This document shows positions 19,092 through 26,782 of a DNA stretch of 64,000 nt, one piece after another. Made by a program: the position numbers and the translations under genes. Numbering within the stretch: the stretch's first letter is position 1; each line of letters begins with the position of its first letter. Under the pieces are notes generated by a model. The model did no database searches, had not been told where the DNA came from, and saw nothing but the letters and a program-made list of their open reading frames with translations. This DNA comes from Dermabacteraceae bacterium TAE3-ERU27 (GTDB taxonomy: Bacteria > Actinomycetota > Actinomycetes > Actinomycetales > Dermabacteraceae). Location of the stretch: NCBI GenBank assembly GCA_019218415.1, contig JAHUUL010000001.1:372001-436000 (forward strand), read 5' to 3'.

Positions 19092-20896
19092 GTCAGGGAG
19101 CTGGGCGTCAGGATAAGGCACCGTCGTTTTCGAGTTTCGTTTTTGGAAACTTGTTCATCTTCGCTCTACTGGCGGTCACGTTCATTTTCTTGCTGTGGCA
19201 GTTCGCGGTCTGGGTTAGCACCGACGTCGAGTTCATGGACTTCAAGACCACAATGCGGGCCTTGTTCCACGGTGCGCCGGTAGAGGGGCTGCCAGGAGGT
19301 AGCTGGCTGACGCTGTTTATGGCGGGCCTTGAATTGCTAGTCATCATCGGCCTGTTCGTTTTCTTCTTCCTGTATCGGGAAAACCAGCGGCTCTTGCGGC
19401 CGGGGAAGGGCATGGCCAACAAAGCGCAGCATGTTTCCCGGCTGTCGGAGAAGGTTGTGCGGCTTCAGGAAAAGCGCCTGTGGGGCGATGATGCGATGCC
19501 GAAGGACACCAGCAAGGTTGCTTTCGAGGTTGGTCGGGCGGCCTATGGCATGTTTTCGATGGAGCCTGCGTTCGTCTCGCAGGAGACGCACGTTTTGGTG
19601 ATCGCACCGACTGGTGGCGGTAAGACGTACCGGCTGCTGTCACGGGCCGCGTTGGATGCGCCTGGCGCGTTGATCATGACCTCGACTAGGCCGGACATCC
19701 TGGACGTGATCGCTAAGGAGCGGGCCGCGAAGGGCCGCATCTGGGTGTTCGATCTGCTTAACCTGTCTCACTGGCCAACCAAAATGTGCTGGGACATCGT
19801 TGCTGGCTGTGAGGATTCGCAGATCGCCCGTGCGCGGGCAGGCGCGATCGTGAAAAGCGGGAAGAAACAGATCTCTGGTTCGGCTGGTGGCGGGGATGCC
19901 AACACTGAGTTCTTTATGGATAACGCCCGCGACGTTTTGCAGTGCTACCTACACGCGGCCGCGATCGGTGGCCGTAGCGTTCAGGACATCCTGGAATGGG
20001 CGCCCGCGTTCGAGACAGATACCACCGCTCAGCAGATTCTGCGCGATACTCCCGGCGCGGATAAGCATCTGGGGATCAAGCTGAACTCCTTGCGTACCGG
20101 CGCACCAGAAACAGCGGCCTCGATCCGCAATACGCTCGATCAGGCGTTGTCCTCGCTGATGATCTCGAAGATTGCTAACCAGTTCAATCCTGGTGTGAGC
20201 GACGCGGATGCCTTTGACCCGGATGAGTTCGCGCGCTCCAGCGACACGCTGGTGATCATCGCTGACGATAACGATCCCACCGACATCACTAACCTCGCGG
20301 CGATGATGCTGGATGAGACTCTGCGCGCTTGCAAGAACGCAGCGCGTTGCGAAGCAACTGGCCGTCTGACTCCTCCGGTTAGGGCCGTACTGGACGAGGT
20401 TGCCAACGTAGCGCCGCTGCCGAAGCTGCCGGAGATGCTTTCGGATCTGCGCGCCTACGGGGTGCAGATCATCGCGGCCGTGCAGTCTGGCGCGCAGACT
20501 CGGCGCCGCTGGGGCGCGGAGGGCGCCCAAATGTTGATCGACAACTGCGGCGCCCTTTTGATCATGGGCGGCTTGAAGGATCCCAAGGTACTCAAAGACA
20601 TCTCTGATCTAGCCGGTCGGGTGGAAGTCACGGAGCTTTCCACTCAGCTACGCGAGTACGGGATGCACCGTGGCAACCAGACCATGAGCACGCGAGAGAA
20701 GGAGATTCTGCGGCCGGAGGAGATCGCGCAGTTGCGGGATGGGTATGCGCTGCTTGTCACCGGCCGGATTCCGCCCGTGAAGCTGTACCTGCCGGGTTGG
20801 ACTGAACGCCCGGACGGGGATGAGTTGAAGAAGGCCCAGCAGGAGAGCGCACACACTCGCGCGGCTTCGGCTGCTGCTTCGAGAGGAAAAGCATGA
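19088..20896 (+). CDS. VirD4/TraG-type coupling protein
   Basis: A 602-aa protein with two N-terminal transmembrane helices (about residues 18-40 and 75-98), then an ATPase domain with Walker A APTGGGKTYRLL from about residue 173 and TSTRPDIL. Walker B is PPVRAVLDEVANVAPLPKLP. AVQSGAQTRRRWGAEGAQMLIDNC and ITGRI-like LLVTGRIPPVKLYLPGW follow. This is the type IV coupling protein that brings the relaxosome to the channel. I take the ATG at 19088, which overlaps the upstream stop (ATGA); longer in-frame extension is only antisense-like filler. The last four bases overlap the next gene. Confidence 0.92.
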   Translation: MSQGAGRQDKAPSFSSFVFGNLFIFALLAVTFIFLLWQFAVWVSTDVEFMDFKTTMRALFHGAPVEGLPGGSWLTLFMAGLELLVIIGLFVFFFLYRENQRLLRPGKGMANKAQHVSRLSEKVVRLQEKRLWGDDAMPKDTSKVAFEVGRAAYGMFSMEPAFVSQETHVLVIAPTGGGKTYRLLSRAALDAPGALIMTSTRPDILDVIAKERAAKGRIWVFDLLNLSHWPTKMCWDIVAGCEDSQIARARAGAIVKSGKKQISGSAGGGDANTEFFMDNARDVLQCYLHAAAIGGRSVQDILEWAPAFETDTTAQQILRDTPGADKHLGIKLNSLRTGAPETAASIRNTLDQALSSLMISKIANQFNPGVSDADAFDPDEFARSSDTLVIIADDNDPTDITNLAAMMLDETLRACKNAARCEATGRLTPPVRAVLDEVANVAPLPKLPEMLSDLRAYGVQIIAAVQSGAQTRRRWGAEGAQMLIDNCGALLIMGGLKDPKVLKDISDLAGRVEVTELSTQLREYGMHRGNQTMSTREKEILRPEEIAQLRDGYALLVTGRIPPVKLYLPGWTERPDGDELKKAQQESAHTRAASAAASRGKA

Positions 20897-21480
20897 GCGA
20901 CGTTGAAAACCCTCACGTTGAGGATGAGCAGGAGTTTTCCGAGTCCGAGGCATACAGCTACCTGAGCGCGCAGGAGCAGGAGCTGCTGGTTCAGCTAACG
21001 GAGATAACTGCCGAGCATGAGGCACGCATTACCGCGCTGGAAGATAGCGTCGATGAGGACAAGATCCCCAGGGACTGGATCAGCAGGCACCAAAACCCGG
21101 ACGACTGGGAAGAACTAGCGGTGTGGGTGGATTGGCTGAACGACAACTACTCCATGCCCGACGAGATGCGCGTGCCTGCTTGCTGGCCCGCACATCCGGG
21201 CCTGGTGCATGTCCTTGCGGGACTTCGCTCGTCCTGGCGTAACTCGGTGCTCGCGGACATGGCTTCCAAGGAGCGCCAGAACGCGATGGCGGCGTTCCAC
21301 GATTACCACCTGTTCCCGTTCTTCGCGCGTATGCAGCAAAAACAGATGTTCCGCTGCAACGCTAACGGCCACAAGGAAGATGTGCGCCACGCCCCCACGG
21401 ATCGCGCGTACTTCCCGGAGTACCTGTTCGCGCCGCTCGATGAGCCGGAGCCGGAGGAAGAAACACCAGTAACACAATAA
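20893..21480 (+). CDS. DUF4913-like protein
   Basis: A 195-aa acidic cytosolic protein that ends the secretion operon. The region EELAVWVDWLNDNY through CWPAHPGLVHVLAGLRSSWRNSV and FHDYHLFPFFARM matches the DUF4913 pattern, a domain of unknown function often encoded beside the coupling protein in actinobacterial conjugative elements. An acidic, glutamine/glutamate-rich helix precedes it and an acidic tail follows. GAGAGG precedes the ATG, which overlaps the VirD4 stop codon. Its own stop codon lies inside a palindromic repeat (see 21462). Confidence 0.75.
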   Translation: MSDVENPHVEDEQEFSESEAYSYLSAQEQELLVQLTEITAEHEARITALEDSVDEDKIPRDWISRHQNPDDWEELAVWVDWLNDNYSMPDEMRVPACWPAHPGLVHVLAGLRSSWRNSVLADMASKERQNAMAAFHDYHLFPFFARMQQKQMFRCNANGHKEDVRHAPTDRAYFPEYLFAPLDEPEPEEETPVTQ

Positions 21481-21512
21481 ACACCAGTAACACTGTTGTT
21501 AATCGTGTTTGC
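21462..21512. repeat. Boundary repeat R1 (AACACCAGTAACAC family)
   Basis: It contains AACACCAGTAACACAAT twice in tandem, then GTTGTTAATCGTGTT, which forms an imperfect palindrome with the second copy (11 of 14 positions). It overlaps the stop codon of the DUF4913 gene. Near-identical sequence occurs at 22733, and related palindromes at 25492, 27284 and 30397. Confidence 0.7.
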
Positions 21513-21521
21513 TGCCCCCTC

Positions 21522-21551
21522 TTGCCATGCGAGCGTTGGAGTGTTTACAAT
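21522..21551 (+). promoter_or_regulatory. Promoter of candidate small RNA, copy 1
   Basis: TTGCCA, an 18-nt spacer and TACAAT, close to the sigma-A consensus. The same elements at the same spacing occur at 22792. The expected transcription start is about 21558. Confidence 0.6.
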
Positions 21552-21556
21552 CTAAA

Positions 21557-21690
21557 TGCAGCAACTGCAAGCGGGTTGTTACCTTACCTTGGGGCCGCGG
21601 GGCAATTGTGTCGCAACACTATGGACACTCAACCGCGGTGCTGCATATAACTTGTGAAAACCCCCGGCCTTATGGTCGGGGGTTTTCGCT
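21557..21690 (+). ncRNA. Candidate small RNA, copy 1
   Basis: A promoter-to-terminator unit of about 130 nt. The ends close by a perfect 7-bp stem (TGCAGCA at 21557, TGCTGCA at 21639). An inner GCGGGT/ACCGC pairing and a variable internal hairpin (GTGTC with GACAC) follow. A 13-bp terminator stem with TTAT loop and TTTT ends it at 21657-21686. The copy at 22827 keeps the stem, the CTTACCTTGGGG segment and the terminator, while its internal hairpin differs in sequence but can still fold. A short frame (MRALECLQSKCSNCKR...) crosses the start but diverges between copies. It converges on the DUF3800-like gene. Confidence 0.5.
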
Positions 21691-21694
21691 ATCC

Positions 21695-22651
21695 TCACCT
21701 GCTCTGCGTGGGGCCTTCGCGCCTGGTCACGGGAGGCGCAATGGGGCGAGCTAGGTTACGGGCGGGCGGCTGTGTGTTGCTGCCTCTTTTCGCGGCGCTG
21801 TCCCTGCGGGCTTTTTCCAGTTTTTCCTTTGCCTGCCTAATCCTGGCTTGCATGTCCAATACCGGCGGCCGCCGATCCTGATTCGCCCTTCGCACTGCTT
21901 CCGGTTTCACCACTGGAGGCACATTCAGCCCAGTGCGAGCATATGCGTGGTGAAGGTTAGGGGTCATCGGGGCGATAAATCGTGAGTCGTTTTCCTTCCA
22001 GCCGAACTCGCTGCGCTGGATGGCCCAAGCCACGGTGTCGGCTGACCAGAGTGCGTGTTCTTCACCCATGCGTGCATGGTGCATCCACATATCCGCATCT
22101 ACGCTTTTATTCCATTGCAGATCGGTAAGGATCTCTCTGTCAGCCTCTACGTTGTGCTTTAGACGTGTAGGGAAAGCATCTAAAACGACATCTCTAATAC
22201 CCTCGTCGTTGAGGTGTTTTAGCGTGCTGCGCAGAACGTAGTCGCGCATCTTTCGCTCATCGGCTTCCTGCGCGAGATCACCCTTTTTCAGATCGAAAAC
22301 AACGATGGGTTTCGCGGCCTTCTCGTTGATGTAGTCGGCCATCCGCACGATGTTTTCTCTACGCCTGGGGCTTTTATAGTCTTCTTTCGCGTGCCAGGTC
22401 TTCCCCTCCGCGATCTCCTCCAAGTCCCGCCTGACCTGCGGCAGGTCATCGGCGTGGAAGATAACCGCGCTGAGGCCGTAGTAGCTGAGTTCGCCCCGAT
22501 CCGTGGTTCGGTGCGTCTCGTCGATGAACGCAACCAGATCGCCTTTGTGCGCGTAGCGATCAACCAGTACCTCATCTAGCAACCCACTTTCCCGGTGAGC
22601 TTGCATCGCGGCGGTGATCTCGCTCTGCGCGCGTGGGTCGTTGGTAGTCAT
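21695..22651 (-). CDS. DUF3800-like protein, copy 1
   Basis: A 318-aa protein. Residues about 35-215 look like a DUF3800 domain, an RNase H-like fold of unproven nuclease activity. The acidic strand LVAFIDETH begins it, then YYGLSAVIFHADDL, KPIVVFDLKKGD, RDYVLRSTLKHLND, IRDVVLDAF and a late LWSADTVAWA. The C-terminal 100 residues are basic and Pro/Arg-rich with a short coiled coil. It is about two-thirds identical by eye to the protein at 22966, and its flanks are also duplicated. Upstream of its ATG lies a 40-bp exact copy of the end of the 23928 gene. Function unknown. Confidence 0.72.
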   Translation of the reverse strand: MTTNDPRAQSEITAAMQAHRESGLLDEVLVDRYAHKGDLVAFIDETHRTTDRGELSYYGLSAVIFHADDLPQVRRDLEEIAEGKTWHAKEDYKSPRRRENIVRMADYINEKAAKPIVVFDLKKGDLAQEADERKMRDYVLRSTLKHLNDEGIRDVVLDAFPTRLKHNVEADREILTDLQWNKSVDADMWMHHARMGEEHALWSADTVAWAIQRSEFGWKENDSRFIAPMTPNLHHAYARTGLNVPPVVKPEAVRRANQDRRPPVLDMQARIRQAKEKLEKARRDSAAKRGSNTQPPARNLARPIAPPVTRREGPTQSR

Positions 22652-22691
22652 TACAGGCGGGGGCCTCTCGGTCGGTACTGATCAGCCGACT
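22652..22691 (+). repeat. 40-bp exact repeat marking a tandem duplication
   Basis: It is identical to 23929-23968, where it encodes the last 13 codons of the relaxase-tail gene. Here it stands as a non-coding remnant before DUF3800 copy 1, fixing the right edge of the duplicated unit. The next 41 bp (22692-22732) are unique. Confidence 0.9.
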
Positions 22692-22732
22692 AGAGTGCCG
22701 GACCATAACGACAAGATTCTACGCACCCCACC

Positions 22733-22783
22733 CACACCAGTAACACAATAAACACCAGTAACACTGTTGTTAATCGTGTTTGC
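22733..22783. repeat. Boundary repeat R2 (AACACCAGTAACAC family)
   Basis: Essentially the same sequence as R1 at 21462, including the tandem AACACCAGTAACAC and the palindromic partner GTTGTTAATCGTGTT. It starts the second duplicated unit. Confidence 0.75.
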
Positions 22784-22791
22784 CGTTTCTC

Positions 22792-22821
22792 TTGCCATGC
22801 GAGCGTTGGAGTGTTTACAAT
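22792..22821 (+). promoter_or_regulatory. Promoter of candidate small RNA, copy 2
   Basis: TTGCCA, 18-nt spacer, TACAAT, identical to copy 1 at 21522. Confidence 0.6.
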
Positions 22822-22826
22822 CTAAG

Positions 22827-22957
22827 TGCAGCAACTGCAAGCGGGTGTTTACCTTACCTTGGGGCTGCGGGGAAGCATGTCGCGCAGTACTAGGGCGACT
22901 GAACCGCGGTGCTGCATATAACTTGTGAAGACCCCCGGCCTTATGGTCGGGGCTTTT
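22827..22957 (+). ncRNA. Candidate small RNA, copy 2
   Basis: The same layout as copy 1. A closing stem TGCAGCA (22827)/TGCTGCA (22910) is followed by a conserved TTACCTTACCTTGGGGC segment, then an internal hairpin GTCGC/GCGAC in place of GTGTC/GACAC. The terminator stem (ACCCCCGGCC, TTAT loop, GGTCGGGGCT) ends with TTTT. The small frame seen in copy 1 has a different C-terminus here, which argues for RNA rather than protein conservation. Confidence 0.5.
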
Positions 22958-22965
22958 CGCTATCC

Positions 22966-23928
22966 TCACCTGCTCTGTGTGGGGCCTTCGCGCCTGGTCG
23001 TGGGAGGTGTGATGGGGCGGGCGGGAGACTGCGTGTTGACGCCTCTTTTCACGGCGCTATCCCTGCGGGCTTTTTCCAGTTTTTCCTTTGCCTCCCTTGC
23101 CTGCCTAATCCTGGTAGGCATATCGAATATGGGCGGCCGCCGCTTCTGGTTTGCCTCTCGCACTGCTTCCGGTTGCACCACTGGGGGCACTTTCAGCCCA
23201 GTCCTAGCTTGCATGTGATGCAAGTTCGGGGCCAGCGGAGCAATAAACCGTGAATCTCCCTCACGCTTTCCAAGCTCGCTACGCTGGGCAGCCCAAACTA
23301 CGGTATCCGCTGCCCATAGAGCGTGTTCCTTCCGCATTTGCGCGTGATGTATCCACATGTCTGCATCCACGCTTCCATCCCACTGGAGTCTGGTCAGAAT
23401 CGCTTTGTCAGCCTCCACATTGTGGCTTAACGCCTTCGGGAAAGTATCTAGAACGACATCCCTGATGCCCTCATCGTTGAGGTGCTTTAGCATGCTACGC
23501 AGAACGTAGTCACGCATCTTTCGCTCATCGGCGCCCTCGGACAGTTCACCCTTTTTCAGATCGAAGACAACGATGGGTTTCGCGGCTTTTTCATTGATGT
23601 ACGCCGCCATCCGCTCAATGTCGTCTTTCCTTTTCTGACCAGGACGCCGAAACTCATCTTTGGCATGCCAGTAGCCACGTCCCGAGATCGCCTCCAGCTC
23701 TTTTCTAATCTCGGGGAGGTTATCGGCGTGGAAGATAACCGCGCTGAGGCCGTAGTAGGTAACTTCGCCGCCATCCGTGCTTGGATGTGTCTCGTCGATG
23801 AACGCAACCAAATCCGGCACGTGTGAGTAGCGGGTTAGCAGGGTCTCGTCCAGGAGCCCGCTCGCCAGGTGCTCATTTCGCCAGTGGGCTAGTTCTTCTG
23901 GCGTTCTCAGCGGGGGCAGATCACTCAT
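22966..23928 (-). CDS. DUF3800-like protein, copy 2
   Basis: A 320-aa paralogue of the protein at 21695. It has the same blocks: LVAFIDETH, YYGLSAVIFHADNL, KPIVVFDLKKGE, RDYVLRSMLKHLNDEGIRDVVLDTF, a late LWAADTVVWAAQRSE and a basic Pro-rich tail ending in TRREGPTQSR, as in copy 1. The ATG overlaps the TAA of the relaxase-tail gene (TAATG), so it is probably translated from the ArdC/relaxase-remnant transcript. This copy is in the likely original setting. A catalytic set of acidic residues cannot be fixed by eye. Confidence 0.72.
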   Translation of the reverse strand: MSDLPPLRTPEELAHWRNEHLASGLLDETLLTRYSHVPDLVAFIDETHPSTDGGEVTYYGLSAVIFHADNLPEIRKELEAISGRGYWHAKDEFRRPGQKRKDDIERMAAYINEKAAKPIVVFDLKKGELSEGADERKMRDYVLRSMLKHLNDEGIRDVVLDTFPKALSHNVEADKAILTRLQWDGSVDADMWIHHAQMRKEHALWAADTVVWAAQRSELGKREGDSRFIAPLAPNLHHMQARTGLKVPPVVQPEAVREANQKRRPPIFDMPTRIRQAREAKEKLEKARRDSAVKRGVNTQSPARPITPPTTRREGPTQSR

Positions 23929-24518
23929 TACAGGCGGGGGCCTCTCGGTCGGTACTGATCAGCCGACTGCTGCACGCCGGGACGTACTGGACGGTCTGGC
24001 TCGCGCACAGGAACTTCGCCTCGGCTTTCGCGCTGCTGCTTTAGCCGCTTGAGACTTTCTTCCATCCTGGCCGAGGCAGCTCGCGCCCGGACGGGATCCT
24101 GCGTGCGTGTCGGTGCCAATAGTCTATGGACTTCTCGCAGTGATTCGCGCTGCTGCTCCCTGACCTCGCTTTCTGTAGGCAGCGCCCGGTGAGGCAGCGT
24201 GAAGGAGTTGATCTCGCGCCAGGCATTCACCTGAGCGGCACGGGCTTCCCACTCGGCGCGCTCTTTGGTGCCAGGTTTTGGAAGCGGGCCTAGCTCCCTG
24301 CTCCATGCGGGCCGTTCCAAAGCGATAGCGGCGCCGTCACGGCGCAGGCGATCGCGCAGCATCTCGCGGCGCTTAGCCAGCGGTGCCCTCCAGCTCTCGG
24401 GCATCCGGGGATCGCTCATCCCGCGCTCGGGGATAAGCCATAGCGGAATGTCATCCACAGCAGGCTTAACGGCCTGATCCGGTTCCACAGCCCGGTATTT
24501 CACTTCGGCCTGGATCAT
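23928..24518 (-). CDS. C-terminal relaxase remnant (MobF-type tail), free-standing
   Basis: A 196-aa basic protein. The middle part (SWRAPLAKRREMLRDRL, ERPAWSRELGPLPKPG, ERAEWEARAAQVNAWRE) fits the pattern seen near the C-terminus of actinobacterial TrwC/TraA relaxases, where a W-x2-LG-x2-P-x-D block is followed by W-x3-A-x2-V-x2-YR. The relaxase catalytic domain with its tyrosine and three histidines, and the helicase domain, are absent. I infer a remnant left after deletion, now in an operon with the truncated ArdC and a DUF3800-like gene. The ATG at 24518 has only a weak ribosome binding site. Confidence 0.6.
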   Translation of the reverse strand: MIQAEVKYRAVEPDQAVKPAVDDIPLWLIPERGMSDPRMPESWRAPLAKRREMLRDRLRRDGAAIALERPAWSRELGPLPKPGTKERAEWEARAAQVNAWREINSFTLPHRALPTESEVREQQRESLREVHRLLAPTRTQDPVRARAASARMEESLKRLKQQRESRGEVPVREPDRPVRPGVQQSADQYRPRGPRL

Positions 24519-24530
24519 GCCGTCTATGAC

Positions 24531-24674
24531 CTAGGCGCGCTGCAAGGAGGCTTCTGCCTGTTCCAGCGCCAGGATGTTTGCCGCCCGGTGTCGGACATAC
24601 TCCTGATTGCTTTCGCCTCGCTGTTGGTGGGCTTGCCGCTGGGTTTCCTCCAGGCAGTAGTCCCGTTTGCTCAT
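24531..24674 (-). CDS. Short 47-aa ORF between ArdC fragment and relaxase tail
   Basis: It runs MSKRDYCLEETQRQAHQQRG... to LEQAEASLQRA and is rich in Gln, Glu and Ala, predicted helical. Its ATG overlaps the ArdC-fragment stop codon (ATGA) and it ends 12 bp before the relaxase-tail ATG, so it is plausibly translated by coupling. It may itself be residual relaxase coding sequence (a helical linker). No family recognised. Confidence 0.4.
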   Translation of the reverse strand: MSKRDYCLEETQRQAHQQRGESNQEYVRHRAANILALEQAEASLQRA

Positions 24675-25297
24675 AGCGCGGCGGTTTCGTGGATGAGGGT
24701 TTTCAGGGCTTGCTTGGGGGAGAGACTTTCGTCGATCACGATTTTCTTGTCTCCTTTGGTGGTGGTGTAGCCGTTAGCAGCTCCGGGGATTTCCTGCTCG
24801 GTGACTGTCCATCCTTTGCTGCGAAGCATCTGTTTGATGGTGTCTGCGAGTCCTTCGGGCGCTTCCCCCTGGAGATGCTGGGCCAGTGTGGGCACTTCCT
24901 CCGCTTTGTCGGGATCAACGATGTCGGTTTGGGAGATGTCGAAGACGCTAACCGGGAAAAACTTGCGGAATTTTATGGGGGTTCCTTCTTCCTTGTCTTC
25001 GTCTGCGGTGATGTCGATTAGTCGGCTGCCGAAGATTCGGATGCCTTTTTCTCCTTTGCGTACCTGGCGGCCACGGGAGCGCCATGACTGGTATCCCGCG
25101 ACGTAGGTCGCATAGGGTTTCTGAGCTTGGATTAGCAGCATGTTGTTGAAGCTGTAGCGGTAGAAAGTGGCGGCGAAGGCGAGGAACTTTTCCCAATCGA
25201 CTTCGCTGTGCAGCGCTTCGACTCGTTCCGCGATCGTCTTTTGTAGGGCCTCGATTTCGTCCTGGCGGGCCTGGGGGTTGATTCGTTTACGTGCCAT
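24671..25297 (-). CDS. ArdC-like antirestriction protein, truncated at the zinc motif
   Basis: A 208-aa protein matching the N-terminal ssDNA-binding domain of ArdC: FLAFAATFYRYSFNNMLLIQAQKPYATYVAGYQSWRSRGRQVRKGEKGIRI, then FFPVSVFDISQTD. In full-length ArdC a metallopeptidase domain begins with HETAHA; here the chain reaches LIHETAAL and stops, so the second zinc histidine and everything after it are missing. It would therefore be a DNA-binding fragment without peptidase activity. ArdC proteins protect incoming DNA from restriction during conjugation. It is the first gene of a minus-strand operon, with three hairpins upstream. Confidence 0.8.
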   Translation of the reverse strand: MARKRINPQARQDEIEALQKTIAERVEALHSEVDWEKFLAFAATFYRYSFNNMLLIQAQKPYATYVAGYQSWRSRGRQVRKGEKGIRIFGSRLIDITADEDKEEGTPIKFRKFFPVSVFDISQTDIVDPDKAEEVPTLAQHLQGEAPEGLADTIKQMLRSKGWTVTEQEIPGAANGYTTTKGDKKIVIDESLSPKQALKTLIHETAAL

Positions 25298-25405
25298 CGG
25301 GTTGCTTCTTTTCTGCGGTTGCTAGGCGGAGTCTCTTGCTGGTTTCCCCCGCCTCGTTTTTGCCGTGAAGGCACGTAGTGTCGAAGGCTCCATGGCTTAA
25401 AAACG

Positions 25406-25473
25406 AACCGTCGCAGACGGTTTAGAGCTGTCGGCGCAGCCGACATAGACTATGCTCCGCAGGGGGCACAGTC
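25406..25473. other. Three consecutive GCA-loop hairpins (candidate oriT or structured leader)
   Basis: H1 is AACCGTC-GCA-GACGGTT (25406-25422), H2 is TGTCGGC-GCA-GCCGACA (25429-25445), and H3 is GACTATGCTCC-GCA-GGGGGCACAGTC (25448-25473, one bulge and one mismatch). All three share the same trinucleotide loop. They lie in the 425-bp non-coding gap between the ArdC operon and the secreted protein gene. An origin of transfer is expected near ardC and relaxase genes; an RNA leader of the minus-strand operon is the other reading. The remainder of the gap shows only R3 and AT-rich sequence. Confidence 0.45.
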
Positions 25474-25491
25474 TCTTTACCTGCATGAATA

Positions 25492-25530
25492 AACACCAGT
25501 AACACAACTAACGCTTGCGTTACTAGTGTT
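25492..25530. repeat. Boundary repeat R3
   Basis: AACACCAGTAACACAACTAACGC followed by TTGCGTTACTAGTGTT. The outer arms AACACCAGTAAC/GTTACTAGTGTT pair with one mismatch and the inner AACGC-TT-GCGTT pairs perfectly. It belongs to the same family as R1, R2, R4 and R5. Confidence 0.7.
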
Positions 25531-25722
25531 GTCCGCACTACCCACCCCCACTCTCAACAAAGGGATGCGCAGCCCCCGACCTCAACGGTTGCCCCCAAAG
25601 AGGTGGAATCTAGGTATTCCTAACCAAACAAGTAAGGTGTATCCTCCACATCAAGCACCCGCGTTACCAAAGGCGCATTTGCGGTGAAGCTTGTTTTAAC
25701 AAATAGCCAATAGGGGCATATC

Positions 25723-26778
25723 ATGCAAAACTCAAACCCCAACTCTGTACACATTTTCTCCGTATGGAAAACTTTCCTCATATTCTTATGTTCCACCAGC
25801 CTGGTTGTCTTTAGCGGCACCCAACCCGTATTCTCTGATGAAGCAGACAGCCCCCAGGAAACCGTAAAAACAATTGAGAAAATTGCTCCAGAAATAACCA
25901 AAGAAACAGATCGAATAGATTCGATAGATTTTTCTGGGAACACACTTGAAGCTTCCAGCGATGAAAACAACTCGGCCAAATTAAAAATAAGCATTAAAGA
26001 TGTTTCGCCACAGGCAAAGTTTATTAGGGATGATACCGGTATCTATGTAGCCGAATCTAAAACCGGCGACACCAACACCGTTGTTCAGCCTACCTCTACT
26101 GGCGTGCGAATAATGACGGTGATCCACGATAGGGAAGCGCCGGATGCATACTCATACAAAGTAGATGTTCCCAAAGGTACACAGCTGCTAAAGACGGAAT
26201 TTGGCTATAAACTGGATCATAATGGGGAACCGTATGGAACCCTTCTCCCCGAATGGGCGCTTGATGCTAACGGAAAGTCTGTTCCTACGTGGTACTCCTG
26301 GGACAAAGAGACCTTAACGCAACACGTAGATCTTGCAGACCCAAGCATCACATTTCCTGTAGTGGCAGATCCAGGTTGGGGCTACACTTACAAATATAAG
26401 ATTAACAAAACCGCAGAACAAGCCAAGCGACTCTTAAAAAGGTGCTTTAACTGTTACTTCCCGGTCACTGGTGCACCTAAAAACTTTCCTATACTCGGCG
26501 AATACTTAAAGCTAAGGGATAAATTTTTTAACTTTGAGTGCAGGTTTGCTGGAGAGCGTTCAAGCAGAGGGATCTTCTTTTTTAAATTCAAAGCTACCGG
26601 CCGCCACGTTGACGGCTTTGGGTCAAGAATCAAGTTCGTCTTCATGAAAATAGACAATCAGCAATACTTAGTCGTGGAAGCTTATGTGGCAAATAACCAC
26701 ATGAATAACCCTATTTATCGCTATAAAGCCAACGAAACTTGGCAAAAATTTGCAAACAATATAAACGGGGCAAGGTGA
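25723..26778 (+). CDS. Secreted PVVADP-motif protein with variable C-terminal domain
   Basis: A 351-aa protein, much richer in A+T than its surroundings. A hydrophobic segment at residues 17-38 is a likely signal peptide. The region to about residue 225 has the layout seen in a broad group of secreted actinobacterial proteins: DAYSYKVDVPKGTQLL, then LLPEWALDANGKSVPTWYSW, then ITFPVVADPGWG. After that motif these proteins carry different C-terminal domains. Here about 125 residues with CFNCYF, FECRF and a basic, aromatic end (YRYKANETWQKFANNI) form an unrecognised domain. A 4-helix membrane protein follows 4 bp later, an arrangement typical of toxin and immunity. That role is inference. Confidence 0.65.
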   Translation: MQNSNPNSVHIFSVWKTFLIFLCSTSLVVFSGTQPVFSDEADSPQETVKTIEKIAPEITKETDRIDSIDFSGNTLEASSDENNSAKLKISIKDVSPQAKFIRDDTGIYVAESKTGDTNTVVQPTSTGVRIMTVIHDREAPDAYSYKVDVPKGTQLLKTEFGYKLDHNGEPYGTLLPEWALDANGKSVPTWYSWDKETLTQHVDLADPSITFPVVADPGWGYTYKYKINKTAEQAKRLLKRCFNCYFPVTGAPKNFPILGEYLKLRDKFFNFECRFAGERSSRGIFFFKFKATGRHVDGFGSRIKFVFMKIDNQQYLVVEAYVANNHMNNPIYRYKANETWQKFANNINGAR

Positions 26779-26782
26779 GGGC

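Noticed and set aside
21509-21754. Small CxxC protein frame (MRALECLQSKCSNCKR...) over the candidate RNA
   Set aside because: No ribosome binding site; the start codon lies inside the promoter, and the C-terminus differs fully between the two copies while the RNA stems and terminator are kept.
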